Source of the DNA: Aliigemmobacter aestuarii
Lineage (GTDB): Bacteria > Pseudomonadota > Alphaproteobacteria > Rhodobacterales > Rhodobacteraceae
DNA length: 64,000 nucleotides
Direction: 5' to 3'
Assembly (NCBI RefSeq): GCF_004799285.1
Contig: NZ_SSND01000001.1
Location: forward strand, 744,001-808,000
Below, piece after piece: positions 16,933-26,745 of the stretch. Numbering within the stretch: the stretch's first letter is position 1; each line of letters begins with the position of its first letter. Both the position numbers and the translations under genes were made by a program. The notes beneath the pieces were generated by a model. That model saw nothing but the letters and a program-made list of their open reading frames with translations, was not told the origin of the DNA and searched no databases.

Positions 16933-18615
16933 TCAGCCCTTGTCGCCCTTCAGAGCGGCGCCAAGGATATCGCCCAGCGAGGCACCCGAATCGGACGAAC
17001 CGTACTGTTCCACGGCTTCCTTTTCTTCGGCGATCTCGCGCGCCTTGATCGACAGGCCCAGACGACGGGTCTTGCTGTCGACGTTGGTGACGCGCACGTC
17101 GACCTTGTCACCGACCTGGAAACGGTCGGGGCGCTGTTCGGCGCGGTCGCGCGACAGGTCGGACCGGCGGATGAACGACTTCATGCCGTTGTAATCCACC
17201 TCGATGCCGCCATCCTCGATCGCGGTGACGGCCACGGTGATGACCGAACCACGCTTCACGCCGTCAACGGCATCCGAGAAGGTGTCGTCGCCAAGCGCCT
17301 TGATCGACAGCGAGATGCGTTCCTTCTCGATGTCCACCTCGGTGACGGCGGCCTTGACCACGTCGCCCTTGCGGTAGTTCTGGATCGCTTCCTCGCCGCG
17401 CTGGTCCCAGGACAGGTCGGACAGGTGCACCATGCCGTCGATGTCGTTGTCGAGACCGACGAACAGACCGAACTCGGTGATGTTCTTGACCTCGCCCTCG
17501 ATCTGGCTGCCCACCGGATGGGTCTCGGCGAAGACTTCCCACGGGTTGCGCTGCGTCTGCTTCAGGCCGAGCGAGACACGACGCTTGGCGCTGTCGATCT
17601 CCAGAACCATGACGTCGACTTCCTGGCTGGTCGAGACGATCTTGCCGGGGTGGACGTTCTTCTTGGTCCAGGACATTTCCGAAACGTGCACCAGGCCCTC
17701 GACACCGGCTTCCAGTTCGACGAAGGCGCCGTAGTCGGTGATGTTGGTGACGCGGCCCTTGTGGACCGAACCGATCGGATAGGCCTTTTCGACGGTGTCC
17801 CACGGATCCGACTGCAGCTGCTTCATGCCGAGGCTGATGCGGTGGGTGTCCTTGTTGATCTTGATGACCTGGACCTTGACGGTCTCACCGATCGACAGGA
17901 TCTCGGACGGGTGGTTGACGCGGCGCCAGGCCATGTCGGTGACGTGCAGCAGGCCGTCAACGCCGCCCAGATCCACGAAGGCGCCGTATTCGGTGATGTT
18001 CTTCACCACGCCGTCGACGGTCTGGCCTTCGGTCAGGTTGCCGATCACTTCGGCGCGCTGTTCGGCGCGGCTTTCTTCCAGGATGGCGCGGCGCGACACG
18101 ACGATGTTGCCACGGCGACGGTCCATTTTCAGGATCTGGAAAGGCTGCTTCATGCCCATCAGGGGGCCGGCGTCGCGCACGGGGCGCACGTCAACCTGCG
18201 AACCGGGCAGGAAGGCCACGGCACCGCCCAGATCGACGGTGAAGCCGCCCTTGACGCGGCCAAAGATCGCGCCGTCGACGCGCTGCTCGCTGGCATAGGC
18301 CTTTTCCAGGCGATCCCAGGCTTCTTCGCGGCGAGCCTTGTCGCGGCTGATCACAGCTTCGCCACGGGCATTCTCGACGCGGTCCAGGTAGACCTCGACC
18401 TCGTCGCCCACGGCGATCGAGGGGGCCTCGCCCGGATTTGCGAATTCCTTCAGGTCGACGCGGCCTTCCATCTTGTAGCCGACGTCGATGATGGCCTGTC
18501 CCGCCTCGATGGCGATGACGCGACCTTTGACAACCGAACCCTCTTCGGGGGTGTCAATCTCGAAGCTTTCCTTCAGAAGGGCTTCGAATTCTTCCATGGA
18601 TGCTTTGGCGCACAT
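16933..18615 (-). CDS. rpsA: 30S ribosomal protein S1
   Basis: 560 residues with six S1 RNA-binding repeats, each recognisable by VxGxVxxIxxxGAFVxL-type strands (for example GVVKNITEYGAFVDLGG near 200, KGRVTNITDYGAFVELE near 285, EGEVKNITEFGLFVGL near 370). It binds mRNA and brings it to the 30S subunit. The ATG giving MCAKASMEEFEALL is used; MEEFEALL seven residues later is the family core, but AAGGA fits the first ATG. A promoter-like pair lies 125-153 bases upstream. Codon use is strongly biased, as expected for a highly expressed gene. Confidence 0.97.
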   Translation of the reverse strand: MCAKASMEEFEALLKESFEIDTPEEGSVVKGRVIAIEAGQAIIDVGYKMEGRVDLKEFANPGEAPSIAVGDEVEVYLDRVENARGEAVISRDKARREEAWDRLEKAYASEQRVDGAIFGRVKGGFTVDLGGAVAFLPGSQVDVRPVRDAGPLMGMKQPFQILKMDRRRGNIVVSRRAILEESRAEQRAEVIGNLTEGQTVDGVVKNITEYGAFVDLGGVDGLLHVTDMAWRRVNHPSEILSIGETVKVQVIKINKDTHRISLGMKQLQSDPWDTVEKAYPIGSVHKGRVTNITDYGAFVELEAGVEGLVHVSEMSWTKKNVHPGKIVSTSQEVDVMVLEIDSAKRRVSLGLKQTQRNPWEVFAETHPVGSQIEGEVKNITEFGLFVGLDNDIDGMVHLSDLSWDQRGEEAIQNYRKGDVVKAAVTEVDIEKERISLSIKALGDDTFSDAVDGVKRGSVITVAVTAIEDGGIEVDYNGMKSFIRRSDLSRDRAEQRPDRFQVGDKVDVRVTNVDSKTRRLGLSIKAREIAEEKEAVEQYGSSDSGASLGDILGAALKGDKG

Positions 18616-18739
18616 GTGCAGTCAGTTCCTTTTCATGGTTTTTCAGGCCATGCGGTTGGCTCCGCCGGTCTTTGGTGGCCCCGGAAAAAGCGCGGCCCTG
18701 CCGGAAAACCGGGCAAGGCGACTCTGTCGGGATGGGCGG

Positions 18740-18768
18740 GCTATAGTGCCGAACGGGAAAAAGCGCAA
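18740..18768 (-). promoter_or_regulatory. Predicted rpsA promoter
   Basis: Minus strand: TTGCGC, 17-base spacer, TATAGC. Predicted start near 18733, which gives an rpsA leader of about 115 bases, long enough for S1 autoregulation of translation. Confidence 0.55.
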
Positions 18769-18795
18769 GCGCGGGCGTGGAAATCCGCCCGGAAC

Positions 18796-18873
18796 ACGAA
18801 GAAGGGGGGCTGTCTGCCCCCCTCTTTGGCTGCGCCAAATTCACCCCCCGAGGGTATTTTCGCCAGGTTGAAA
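18796..18873 (+). repeat. Dispersed 3'-type element, copy A
   Basis: Hairpin GGGGGGC-TGTCT-GCCCCCC, then TC, hairpin TTTGGC-TGC-GCCAAA, then TTCACCCCCC, then the core GGGTATTT-TCGC-CAGGTTGAA. It is nearly identical to the minus-strand copy at 29974-30050, but the second hairpin has a different stem sequence. Unlike the other copies it does not follow a gene on its own strand. It points toward copy F, and the two tails form an inverted repeat (AAAGACA ... TGTCTTC). Confidence 0.75.
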
Positions 18874-18894
18874 GACAATTTGAGCAAAACTGTC

Positions 18895-18957
18895 TTCACT
18901 TTGGCCCCAATATCCCGGGGGTGAGGGGCGAAGGCCCGAGGGGGCAGGGCCCCCTTG
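18895..18957 (-). repeat. Dispersed 3'-type element, copy F (nitroreductase 3' UTR)
   Basis: Begins six bases after the nitroreductase stop: hairpin GGGGGC-CCT-GCCCCC, TC, short hairpin GGGC-CTTC-GCCC, CTCACCCCC, then the divergent core GGGATATT-GGGGCC-AAAGTGAA. Same order of parts as copies A and C, with different stem sequences. Confidence 0.65.
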
Positions 18958-18960
18958 CCT

Positions 18961-19593
18961 TCAGCCGACGTGCGAGACCAGCCGGTCCAGCGGCCGGCGC
19001 ACCTTGGGCAGGCCGGCCAGCCAGTCGCCCGCGGGATCGCGGTAGCCGAGCGGCATCACCGTGACCGCGCGCAGGCCGCGGTCGCGCAGGCCGAGGATCG
19101 CATCCACCTTCGCGGGGTCGAAGCCCTCCATCGGGGTGGCGTCCACCTCTTCGAAGGCCGCCGCGGTCAGGGCGATGCCGAAGGCGATATAGGCCTGGCG
19201 GGCGGCGTGCTGGAAGTTTTCCTCGGCGCTGCGGGGCAGGTACATCGTCTTCAGACGCTCGTAGTAGGCTGTCAGCGCCTCGGAGGCGCCGCCGCGTTCG
19301 GCGGCCATCTGGGCGACCACCGCGTCGATGCGTTCGGCGGTGTAGTTGTCCCATGCCGCGAAGACCAGGACATGGCTGCCCTCGGTGATCTGGGACTGGT
19401 CAAAGGCGGCCGCGCGCAGTTCGGCGCGCACCGCGGGATTGGTGACGACGATCACCTCGAAGGGTTGCAGCCCGCTGGAAGTGGGGGCCATCCGCGCCGC
19501 ATCAAGGATGCGGTCCAGCTTGTCCTGCGGCACCGCGCGGGCCGGGTCCATCTTCTTGGTGGCGTAGCGCCAGTTCAACCGTTCAAGCAACAT
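18961..19593 (-). CDS. NAD(P)H-dependent nitroreductase family protein (NfsB-like)
   Basis: A 210-residue FMN-dependent oxidoreductase, probably a homodimer. LLERLNWRYATKKMDP is the FMN-binding start (R-A-x-K), RMAPTSSGLQPFEVIVV the next FMN-contacting segment, and VTVMPLGYRDPAGDWLAGLPKVRR the C-terminal flavin loop. It reduces nitro compounds or quinones; the physiological substrate is unknown. AAAGGACGC precedes the chosen ATG. It is inserted between cmk and rpsA, which are usually adjacent. Confidence 0.9.
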   Translation of the reverse strand: MLLERLNWRYATKKMDPARAVPQDKLDRILDAARMAPTSSGLQPFEVIVVTNPAVRAELRAAAFDQSQITEGSHVLVFAAWDNYTAERIDAVVAQMAAERGGASEALTAYYERLKTMYLPRSAEENFQHAARQAYIAFGIALTAAAFEEVDATPMEGFDPAKVDAILGLRDRGLRAVTVMPLGYRDPAGDWLAGLPKVRRPLDRLVSHVG

Positions 19594-19771
19594 GATGCGT
19601 CCTTTGCATGCCGGCGCGGCCCGATGGGCCCGCGCGATCATCCCTCGACGCGGGATCTAGGGGGCGGACGACCCAAGGCAAAGCCGGGCCGCCGCACAAG
19701 GGCTGTTCGGAGATGCAGAGAAGGCGGGGCCGCAGGACACGGGCGGAGGGGGGCGCCGAAAAGCGCGGGGA

Positions 19772-20383
19772 TCAGGCAGGCCGGGCGGAAAGGCGGGCGG
19801 CGACACGGGCGATGGCCGCCGCCACCGCCTCGTCGATCGTCATGTCGCTGGTGTCGATCGTCACCGCATCATCGGCAGCGCGCAGCGGGGCGTCGGCACG
19901 GTTCATGTCGCGGTCGTCGCGTTCCCTGACCTCGGCGAGGATTTCGGCATAGGGCCGGGGCGCCGTCTCTCCGCCCAGTTCCAGCCACCGCCTGCGGGCG
20001 CGCACCTCGGCGCTGGCGGTCACGAACAGCTTCACATTGGCCTCGGGGCAGATCACCGTGCCGATGTCGCGCCCGTCGAGCACCGCGCCGCCCTCGCGCC
20101 CGGCGAAGCGGCGCTGGAAGTCCAGCAGCGCCGCCCGCACCTCGGGGATCACCGCGACACGGGATGCCGCCTGCCCTGCTTCCAGCGTGCGCAGGTCGGG
20201 CCGCGCCAGATCGGCGGCCGAAAGGTTCAGCGCGGCGGCCACCGGATCGCCGCCCTTCGCCCCGACGGCCCGGTAAAGCGCGCCGGTGTCGAGATGGGCA
20301 AAACCGAAGTGATCGGCCACGGCGCGGCTGATCGTGCCTTTCCCCGCCGCCGCAGGCCCGTCGATCGCGACCGTGAACTTCAT
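19772..20383 (-). CDS. cmk: Cytidylate kinase
   Basis: 203 residues. It phosphorylates CMP and dCMP using ATP. The P-loop is [18 protein letters not shown] (7-24). [11 protein letters not shown] binds the nucleotide, [18 protein letters not shown] is the CMP-binding segment, and [14 protein letters not shown] is the lid. The ATG with AAAGGAC before it is used; the frame is open much further upstream only because it shadows the preceding gene. The start overlaps the end of the broken ATP-grasp gene (ATGA). Confidence 0.96.
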   Translation of the reverse strand: MKFTVAIDGPAAAGKGTISRAVADHFGFAHLDTGALYRAVGAKGGDPVAAALNLSAADLARPDLRTLEAGQAASRVAVIPEVRAALLDFQRRFAGREGGAVLDGRDIGTVICPEANVKLFVTASAEVRARRRWLELGGETAPRPYAEILAEVRERDDRDMNRADAPLRAADDAVTIDTSDMTIDEAVAAAIARVAARLSARPA

Positions 20384-21029
20384 GTCCTTCCTTTCCCTTT
20401 CCCCCGAAGACCGAACCGGGCCCTCAGGCGCGACAGTAAGCCGGGGCGCCGGAACGGCCTGCTCCCGCGCGGCAATGGCCACATCCGGCCCAGTGCCAGA
20501 TCGCGCTCCGGCAGCTTGACCCGTCCGAACCCGCTGCCCGCATAGAGCGTCAGTTCGTTCAGGTAATACCGGTCGTCGACCATCAGGAAATCGATCCGCA
20601 TGTAATCGAACCCCTGCGCGAGTTCCCGGGAAAGGGCAAGCATTTCGGCAAACGGGGTGCCTTCGGCGGCACCTCGCGCAGCCAGTCGGCGGTCGGTTTC
20701 CGCGTGACGCCCAGAAGCGGCGGGAACAGCCCTTCGGCCCGGTCCTTGCCGATCCGGCGGGCGACGTAATGGCGCACCGCGTATTTGTCGAGGATCGTCC
20801 GGAACACCGGCCGGCGGTCATGCACTTTCTGCCAGTTGACCTTTTCGTTCATCGTCCGGGGCTGATCGAGGTTCAGATCGTACCCCGTGCGTTCCCTGAA
20901 ATGCGCCTTGAGCCACGGATACCCGAGCCGCGCGACTACCCAGGCATGCCAGGCCTCGACCCGGTCCTGCAGGCTGCGCAACCGTTCAAGGTCCAGCCAG
21001 AGCGCAAGGTGCCGCAGCGCGGCGCGCAT
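20380..21029 (-). pseudogene. Broken TupA-like ATP-grasp gene (internal deletion plus frameshift)
   Basis: The first frame (21029 to about 20650) carries the N-terminal part of a TupA-like ATP-grasp protein: [38 protein letters not shown] second frame, shifted, resumes near 20660 with the C-terminal part: [20 protein letters not shown] and [15 protein letters not shown]. The middle of the family, including the ATP-binding VLKCNHGSG segment and the YKFFCFNG segment (roughly 110-130 residues), is absent, and the joined pieces are out of frame. Such proteins are thought to ligate or modify surface polysaccharides. The gene overlaps the aroA stop and the cmk start, so the operon was kept while the gene decayed. 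Confidence 0.85.
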
Positions 21030-22375
21030 CAGCCATGCTCCAGCGTCGCGCCAAGCCGGGTCATCAGACCCTCGAAGATCGGGAAGGACGTGACGATCGG
21101 TGAGGCGTCATCGACCGAGACCGGTGCCTTCGCGGCCATCCCGCAGATCAGGAAACTCATCGCGATGCGGTGGTCCAGATGCGTGGCCGCCGTGGCACCG
21201 CCCGGCACGCCGCCTGCGCCCATCCCGTGCACGATCAACGTGTCCTCGTCTTCCTCGATCCGCACGCCGCAGGCTTCCAGACCGCGCGCCATCGCGTCGA
21301 TCCGGTCGCTTTCCTTCACGCGCAATTCCTTGACCCCGCGCATCACCGTGGTGCCCGTGGCATTGGCCGCAACCACCGACAGGATTGGGTATTCGTCGAT
21401 CATCGAAGGGGCGCGTTCGGGTGGCACCTCGATCCCCTTCAGGCTGCCCGAGAAACGCACGCGCAGGTCGGCCACGGGTTCGCCCCCCTCTTCGCGCGGG
21501 TTTTCAAAGACGATGTCGGCGCCCATTTCGACCAGGGTGGTGAACAGGCCGTTGCGCGTGGGGTTCTGGCTGACGCCGGGCACGAGGATGTCCGATCCTT
21601 CGACGATCAGCGCGGCACAGACCGGGAAGGCGGCCGAAGACGGATCGCGCGGCACGGCCACCGCCTGCGGGCGCAGTTCGGGCTGGCCGGTCAGGGTGAT
21701 GACATTGCCTTCGGACGTCCGTTCCACGCTGAGCGTCGCGCCGAAACCTGCGAGCATGCGTTCCGAATGGTCGCGCGTCGCCTCGCGTTCGATGACGACG
21801 GTTTGCCCCGGCGCATTCAGCCCCGCCAGCAGAACCGCCGATTTCACCTGCGCCGAAGGCACGGGCACCACATAGCGCACCGGCACCGGGTCCGCCGCGC
21901 CGACGATGGTCATCGGCAGGCGTCCACCCGCGCGCCCGTAGGCACGCGCGCCGAACAGCGAAAGCGGATCGGTCACCCGCCCCATCGGCCGCTTGCGCAA
22001 GGATGCATCGCCCGTGAACGTGGCGGTCATGGCGGTGGTGGCCATGCATCCCATGATCAGCCGCACGCCGGTGCCCGAATTGCCGCAGTCGATCACATTG
22101 TCGGGTTCGCGAAAGCCGCCGACGCCCACGCCATGCACGCTCCACTCGCCGGGGGCGTGCTGGGTCACCTCCGCACCGAAAGCGCGCATCGCCTTGGCGG
22201 TGTCCAGCACGTCCTGGCCCTCAAGCAGGCCGGTGATGCGGGTTTCGCCCACGGCCATCGCGCCAAGGATCAGCGCGCGGTGGCTGATCGACTTGTCGCC
22301 CGGCACCTGGGCCACGCCCTTCAGCGGCGCGGACTTGCGGGCGGTCATCGGTTGCGCATCACCATGGCCGGACAT
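21029..22375 (-). CDS. aroA: 3-phosphoshikimate 1-carboxyvinyltransferase, class II
   Basis: A 448-residue EPSP synthase joining shikimate-3-phosphate and phosphoenolpyruvate. Motifs follow the class II type: [82 protein letters not shown]. The active-site loop reads [11 protein letters not shown], with Gly where the well-known tolerant class II enzyme of Agrobacterium CP4 has Ala (NAATG). The start MSGHGDAQ has AGGAG ten bases upstream. It leads the aroA-(broken ATP-grasp)-cmk group. Confidence 0.96.
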   Translation of the reverse strand: MSGHGDAQPMTARKSAPLKGVAQVPGDKSISHRALILGAMAVGETRITGLLEGQDVLDTAKAMRAFGAEVTQHAPGEWSVHGVGVGGFREPDNVIDCGNSGTGVRLIMGCMATTAMTATFTGDASLRKRPMGRVTDPLSLFGARAYGRAGGRLPMTIVGAADPVPVRYVVPVPSAQVKSAVLLAGLNAPGQTVVIEREATRDHSERMLAGFGATLSVERTSEGNVITLTGQPELRPQAVAVPRDPSSAAFPVCAALIVEGSDILVPGVSQNPTRNGLFTTLVEMGADIVFENPREEGGEPVADLRVRFSGSLKGIEVPPERAPSMIDEYPILSVVAANATGTTVMRGVKELRVKESDRIDAMARGLEACGVRIEEDEDTLIVHGMGAGGVPGGATAATHLDHRIAMSFLICGMAAKAPVSVDDASPIVTSFPIFEGLMTRLGATLEHG

Positions 22376-22486
22376 CTGCGGGACACTCCTTCGCTGTTCA
22401 GCCCGCCTGATAGCGCAAGCGCAAGGCCCGGTCCATGGGGGCTGCAAGGGTTGATCCCGACCGGCCGCAGGCCATATCACCGCTGC

Positions 22487-23557
22487 ATGAACCGCCGCCG
22501 CTTCCTGACCCTGTCCGCCACGCTGTCCTCGCTCGGCCTTGCCGGGGGCAGCCTGGTGCCGCGCCGGTCGAACCCCTATTACGACGGCCCGGCCAGCGAC
22601 CATTACGACGGGCTGCGGTTCTTCAACCCCGATGGCATCCCGCCCCGCAGCGCGGGCGACCTGATGCGCTGGTGGCGCACTCGCGACAAGGCGCGCTGGC
22701 CCGAGACGGTGCCGCTGGCCCACCCGCCGGGGCGGCCCGAGGCCCGGATCGGCGACGGCGGCCTGCGCGTCACGATGGTCGGCCATGCGACGATGCTGGT
22801 GCAGGTGGCGGGGCTGAACATCCTGACCGATCCGGTCTGGTCGGATCGCGCCAGCCCCGTGGGCTTTGCCGGACCGCGCCGCACGACACCGCCGGGCATC
22901 GTCTTTGACGACCTGCCACCGATCGACGCGGTGCTTCTGAGCCACAACCATTACGACCATCTCGACATTCCTACGCTCGCCCGGCTTCGGGCAGCGCATG
23001 ACCCGCTTCTGGTTACGCCCCTTGGCAATGACGCGATCGTCCGCGCCGGGGTGCCGGGGATGCGCACGGCGGCGATGGACTGGGGGCAGGCGCTTCCCCT
23101 TGGCGCGGCGCGCCTCCATTGCCTGCCCTGCCACCACTGGTCGGCGCGCGGCACGCGTGACCGGCGGATGGCGCTTTGGGGCGCCTTCGCGATCGAGACG
23201 GCCGGGGGGGCCGTGCTGTTCGTGGGCGATACCGGGTTTGACCGTGGCCGCCCCTATCGCGACCTGCCGGCCCTGCTCGGCCGCTTGCGCCTTGCGATCC
23301 TGCCGATCGGCGCCTACGAGCCGCGCTGGTTCATGGAACCCCAGCACCAGAACCCCGCCGAAGCGGTCGAGGGCTTTGCCCTGTCGGGGGCGGCCCATGC
23401 CATCGGGCATCACTGGGGCACGTTCCAGTTGACCGACGAGGCCCGCGAGGACCCCGTCACGGCGCTGGCCGCCGCGCTTTATTCGCGCGGGATCGCGCCG
23501 GAAAGGTTCCGCGCCCTGGCCCCGGCTCAGGTGTGGGACATCCCGCCCCTCGCCTGA
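22487..23557 (+). CDS. Exported MBL-fold metal-dependent hydrolase (NAPE-PLD/UlaG-like)
   Basis: 356 residues. The N-terminus [19 protein letters not shown] looks like a twin-arginine export signal. The metallo-beta-lactamase fold follows: [12 protein letters not shown], the metal motif SHNHYDHLD (HxHxDH, about residue 150), [17 protein letters not shown], and a late IGHHWGTF. This pattern fits the N-acyl-phosphatidylethanolamine phospholipase D-like group, so a phospholipid or phosphodiester substrate in the periplasm is plausible. It is divergent from aroA and its 3' end overlaps the amidohydrolase by 31 bases. Confidence 0.88.
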   Translation: MNRRRFLTLSATLSSLGLAGGSLVPRRSNPYYDGPASDHYDGLRFFNPDGIPPRSAGDLMRWWRTRDKARWPETVPLAHPPGRPEARIGDGGLRVTMVGHATMLVQVAGLNILTDPVWSDRASPVGFAGPRRTTPPGIVFDDLPPIDAVLLSHNHYDHLDIPTLARLRAAHDPLLVTPLGNDAIVRAGVPGMRTAAMDWGQALPLGAARLHCLPCHHWSARGTRDRRMALWGAFAIETAGGAVLFVGDTGFDRGRPYRDLPALLGRLRLAILPIGAYEPRWFMEPQHQNPAEAVEGFALSGAAHAIGHHWGTFQLTDEAREDPVTALAAALYSRGIAPERFRALAPAQVWDIPPLA

Positions 23558-24621
23558 GCCTCGGACAACTCGCCCAGCCAGATCGCCGGGTTTTCCTCGG
23601 CGATCTGGCGGAACAGGGCCTCTCCCAGCGAGGCGCGCAGGCGGATGCAGACGGCGCGTTCCGACAGCGCCTCCTGCCGGGTCATGTAGAAATCCGACCC
23701 GAACAGCACCCGCCCGGCAATCCGTTCGTCCTGAAGGAAGATCTTCAGGAACGGCAGGAAATCATCGAACTGGAACAGGGTGTATGAGATGTCGGTCCAC
23801 AGGCCCGGCCAGTCACCGCTGCTGATCATGCGGCGGATCGCCACCTGCCAGTTGGCCGCCTCGTCACCGGCATCCCCCGGGGTCAGATCGCCGTTCACAT
23901 AGGCGCGCCAGTCGCGCATCCCCCCGAAATGCGCCAGATTGACCCGCAGCCCGGGAAAGGCCCGCATCACCGGAATGAAGGCCTGGGGCTTCGTGTATTC
24001 GTCGGCCACCGCCGCCGACAGCCCCGCCTCGCGCACCCCGCCGCGCGAACAGTGGCTTAGGACCGGCAGGTTTCTTTCCACCAGCATCGGATAGATCCGC
24101 TCCATCAGCGCGGGATGATCGGGGGCAAAGCCGAACCTCGGGTAAAGTTTCAACCCCCGGAACCCCAGATCGCGGATCGCGCGTTCGGCCTCGGCGACCG
24201 AGGCCTCGCGCCTCGGGTCGCAGGTCGCAAAGGGGATCGCCCGGCCCTGCCATCCGGGTGCTGCCGCCAGCCGGGCCAGCTCGTCGTGCTGGGCGCGCAG
24301 ACCGTCCCGCACAGGCCCGTGGCCAAGCCCCGCCATGTCCATCGGCAGGATCACGAACCGCGTCCTTGGAGGGTAATGGCGCGCAACCTGCCGCAGGACG
24401 GTTTCCTGATCGGGCGCCCGCGCCTCCTGCTGGAAGCGGCGCAGCCGGTCCAGCGTTTCGGCCAGCCCTTCCTGCCCGGCAAGGCGCATCGCGAAGGCCA
24501 GCAACCGCACCAGCCCCGGCACCCGCTTGAACAGCCACAGCAGCGGATGGGGATAAAGGCGCGGGATGTGCCTGTCGGTGAAGGTATGGACGTGACAATT
24601 CGTGATGCGGATGTCCGGCAT
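23527..24621 (-). CDS. Amidohydrolase family protein (amidohydrolase_2)
   Basis: About 364 residues starting at [14 protein letters not shown]; an ATG nine codons upstream is possible. Metal ligands of the TIM-barrel amidohydrolases are visible: CHVHTF (HxH), a Lys in [12 protein letters not shown], the His in [10 protein letters not shown], and the His in [11 protein letters not shown] late VLFGSDFYM supplies the Asp. The substrate is unknown. The 3' end overlaps the convergent MBL-fold gene by 31 bases. Confidence 0.87.
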   Translation of the reverse strand: MPDIRITNCHVHTFTDRHIPRLYPHPLLWLFKRVPGLVRLLAFAMRLAGQEGLAETLDRLRRFQQEARAPDQETVLRQVARHYPPRTRFVILPMDMAGLGHGPVRDGLRAQHDELARLAAAPGWQGRAIPFATCDPRREASVAEAERAIRDLGFRGLKLYPRFGFAPDHPALMERIYPMLVERNLPVLSHCSRGGVREAGLSAAVADEYTKPQAFIPVMRAFPGLRVNLAHFGGMRDWRAYVNGDLTPGDAGDEAANWQVAIRRMISSGDWPGLWTDISYTLFQFDDFLPFLKIFLQDERIAGRVLFGSDFYMTRQEALSERAVCIRLRASLGEALFRQIAEENPAIWLGELSEAQARGGMSHT

Positions 24622-24682
24622 CGGGCGGTGCTCCCTGCCCCATGTCACGCCGCAAGCGTGCGCAACCCTGTCGGACGCCGCC

Positions 24683-25399
24683 TCAGGCGCCGGGGCGCGC
24701 GCCTGCCCGCCGGAAGGTCAGATAATGGGGCACCCTGCCCTCGCGCAGGGCCTTCTGCTCATACCGGGTCGACAGCCAATCATCCCACGGTTGTCCCCCT
24801 TCGGCAAGCAGCTCGAAGCCCGCTGGCGGGACCTCTTCAAGCGTCTGGCGGACATAGTCGGGAATGTCGGTCGCCACGCGGAACTCGGCCCCCGGCCGCA
24901 TGACCCGCGCCAGTTCGTCCAGATAGCCCGGCGTCACGAAGCGGCGGCGGTGATGGCGCGCCTTGGGCCAGGGATCGGGATAGTTCAGGAACGCCTTGTC
25001 GATCGCGGCCGCGGGCAGCACGTCGAACAGGTCGCGCACATCGCCCGGATGCAGCCACAGGTTTTCCACCCCCGCCTGCCGGATCTTGCCAAGAAGCATC
25101 GCCACGCCGTTGACGAACGGCTCGCAGCCGATGATCACCACATCGGGATAACACGCCGCCATGTGGACAAGGTGTTCCCCCCCGCCAAAGCCGACCTCGA
25201 GCCACAGAGGCCGCCCCCCCGCGACGGCGTTCAGGTCCAGCACCCGCCGTTCGGGGTTGTCGGCACGGCTCACGCCCTCCAGCCGGACCTTGCCCAGATC
25301 CTCGGCCAGATAGACCTTCTGGCTGGCGCGCAGCGTCTTGCCGTGCACCCGGCCATAGAAGTTGCGCCGCTCGGGCCGCGCGTCAGCCTGTTCCGTCAT
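24683..25399 (-). CDS. trmB: tRNA (guanine-N7-)-methyltransferase
   Basis: 238 residues. It methylates G46 in the tRNA variable loop using SAM. SAM-binding motif LEVGFGGGEHLVHMA (about residue 70), GCEPFVNGV, and the TrmB signature NYPDPWPKARHHRRRFV are present. The second in-frame ATG (MTEQADARPERR) is favoured over one four codons earlier. It is downstream of metK, so the SAM-producing and SAM-consuming genes lie together, but metK has a terminator between. Confidence 0.94.
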   Translation of the reverse strand: MTEQADARPERRNFYGRVHGKTLRASQKVYLAEDLGKVRLEGVSRADNPERRVLDLNAVAGGRPLWLEVGFGGGEHLVHMAACYPDVVIIGCEPFVNGVAMLLGKIRQAGVENLWLHPGDVRDLFDVLPAAAIDKAFLNYPDPWPKARHHRRRFVTPGYLDELARVMRPGAEFRVATDIPDYVRQTLEEVPPAGFELLAEGGQPWDDWLSTRYEQKALREGRVPHYLTFRRAGARPGA

Positions 25400-25437
25400 C
25401 GCCGTCCCCACCCCACAACCCGCGAGGCGCCTTCCGT

Positions 25438-25458
25438 TTCAACCTGATCCAAATACCC
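25438..25458 (-). repeat. Dispersed 3'-type element, copy B (core only, metK 3' UTR)
   Basis: Minus-strand core GGGTATTT-GGAT-CAGGTTGAA, 19 bases beyond the metK terminator and before trmB. The surrounding hairpins differ from copies A and C. Confidence 0.7.
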
Positions 25459-25476
25459 AAAACCGCCCGGCACCGC

Positions 25477-25509
25477 AAAGACAAAGGCCCGGCACCGGGG
25501 CCGGACCTT
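25477..25509 (-). terminator. Terminator after metK
   Basis: Minus-strand stem AAGGTCCGGC / GCCGGGCCTT (ten pairs, one G-U), six-base loop, followed by TTGTCTTT. It lies about 60 bases after the metK stop. Confidence 0.7.
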
Positions 25510-25533
25510 GCCGCAGTCCATGGCAATGCCGGT

Positions 25534-25556
25534 GCGGCGGGTTCGATGCCCGCCGC
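25534..25556 (-). other. Eight-pair hairpin with CATCGAA loop, metK 3' UTR
   Basis: Minus strand: GCGGCGGG, loop CATCGAA, CCCGCCGC. It starts about 14 bases after the metK stop. A second hairpin with the same seven-base loop but a different stem lies just after the GMC oxidoreductase gene (60484-60502). It looks like a T-arm read backwards, but no tRNA body is present. Confidence 0.5.
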
Positions 25557-25569
25557 GCCGGCCCCGCCG

Positions 25570-26739
25570 TCAGCGGACGGCCTTCTTCAGCGCCTCGACC
25601 AGATCGGTGCGCTCCCAGCTGAAGCCGCCATCGGCATCGGGCGCGCGACCGAAATGGCCATAGGCCGCGGTGCGCTGGTAGATCGGGCGGTTCAGGCTCA
25701 GGTGTTCGCGGATGCCGCGGGGCGTCAGGTCCATGCATTCGGACACGGCCCTTTCGATGGCCGCATCCTCGACCTGGCCGGTGCCATAGGTATCGACATA
25801 GATCGACAGCGGCTTGGCCACGCCGATCGCATAGCTGACCTGAAGCGAGCAGCGGTCGGCCAGGCCCGCGGCGACCACGTTCTTGGCCAGATAGCGCGCG
25901 GCATAGGCGGCGGAACGGTCGACCTTGGTCGGATCCTTGCCCGAGAACGCGCCGCCCCCGTGCGGCGCAGCACCGCCGTAGGTGTCGACGATGATCTTGC
26001 GCCCGGTCAGGCCCGCGTCGCCGTCCGGCCCGCCGATCACGAAGGTGCCGGTCGGGTTCACCCACCATTCGGTCTTGTCGGTGATCCATGCCTTCGGCAG
26101 GATCTCGCGGATATAGGGCTCGACGATGGCGCGGATGTCGCCCGAGGTCTGCTTCTTCAGCTCGTGCTGGGTCGACAGCACGATCGAGGTCACCTCGACC
26201 GGCTGGCCATCCTCGTAGCGCAGCGAGATCTGCGATTTCGCATCCGGCCGGAGCGTCGGCTCCTGCCCGGATTTGCGCACCTCTGCCAGACGCCGCAGGA
26301 TCGCGTGCGAATACTGGATCGGCGCCGGCATCAGTTCGGGCGTCTCGCGGCAGGCATAGCCGAACATGATGCCCTGGTCGCCCGCGCCGTCACGGTCAAC
26401 GCCCTGTGCGATATGGGCCGACTGGCGGTGCAGGTAGTTGTGCACCTTCAGCGTTTCCCAGTGGAACTTCTTCTGTTCATAGCCGATGTCCTTCACGCAG
26501 TCGCGCACGATACTGTCGACGCGGTCCATGAACGCGCTCAGCCGGTCGGGGTCGGACAGGCCCACCTCGCCGCCGACGACGACGCGGTTCGTGGTGGCGA
26601 AGGTTTCGCAGGCCACGCGTGCGTTCGCCTCTTCGGTCAGCAGCGCATCGAGGACGGCATCCGAAATACGGTCACAGACCTTGTCGGGATGCCCCTCGGA
26701 CACGGACTCCGAGGTGAAGACATAGTTCTTTCTGGTCAT
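25570..26739 (-). CDS. metK: S-adenosylmethionine synthase
   Basis: A 389-residue enzyme making SAM from methionine and ATP. The opening [55 protein letters not shown] and the P-loop-like DTYGG are all present. A SAM/SAH riboswitch lies immediately upstream, so translation should fall when SAM is abundant. A promoter whose predicted start coincides with the riboswitch 5' edge, and a terminator after the gene, make metK a single-gene unit. Confidence 0.97.
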   Translation of the reverse strand: MTRKNYVFTSESVSEGHPDKVCDRISDAVLDALLTEEANARVACETFATTNRVVVGGEVGLSDPDRLSAFMDRVDSIVRDCVKDIGYEQKKFHWETLKVHNYLHRQSAHIAQGVDRDGAGDQGIMFGYACRETPELMPAPIQYSHAILRRLAEVRKSGQEPTLRPDAKSQISLRYEDGQPVEVTSIVLSTQHELKKQTSGDIRAIVEPYIREILPKAWITDKTEWWVNPTGTFVIGGPDGDAGLTGRKIIVDTYGGAAPHGGGAFSGKDPTKVDRSAAYAARYLAKNVVAAGLADRCSLQVSYAIGVAKPLSIYVDTYGTGQVEDAAIERAVSECMDLTPRGIREHLSLNRPIYQRTAAYGHFGRAPDADGGFSWERTDLVEALKKAVR

Positions 26740-26745
26740 GAGAAG

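Noticed and set aside
15235-18924. A 1229-codon open frame on the plus strand opposite trpF, lapA, ihfB and rpsA
   Set aside because: It is the antisense shadow of well-identified conserved genes; the translation has no family resemblance and no ribosome site. Long antisense frames are expected in GC-rich coding DNA.
20380-20821. Extended cmk reading frame through the upstream gene
   Set aside because: The cytidylate kinase family starts at [12 protein letters not shown] with a good ribosome site; the extra residues are another frame of the broken ATP-grasp gene.
25534-25556. A tRNA suggested by the T-arm-like GGGTTCGATGCCC
   Set aside because: No acceptor, D or anticodon arm can be formed around it; the same holds for 60484-60502. 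Kept only as a hairpin.
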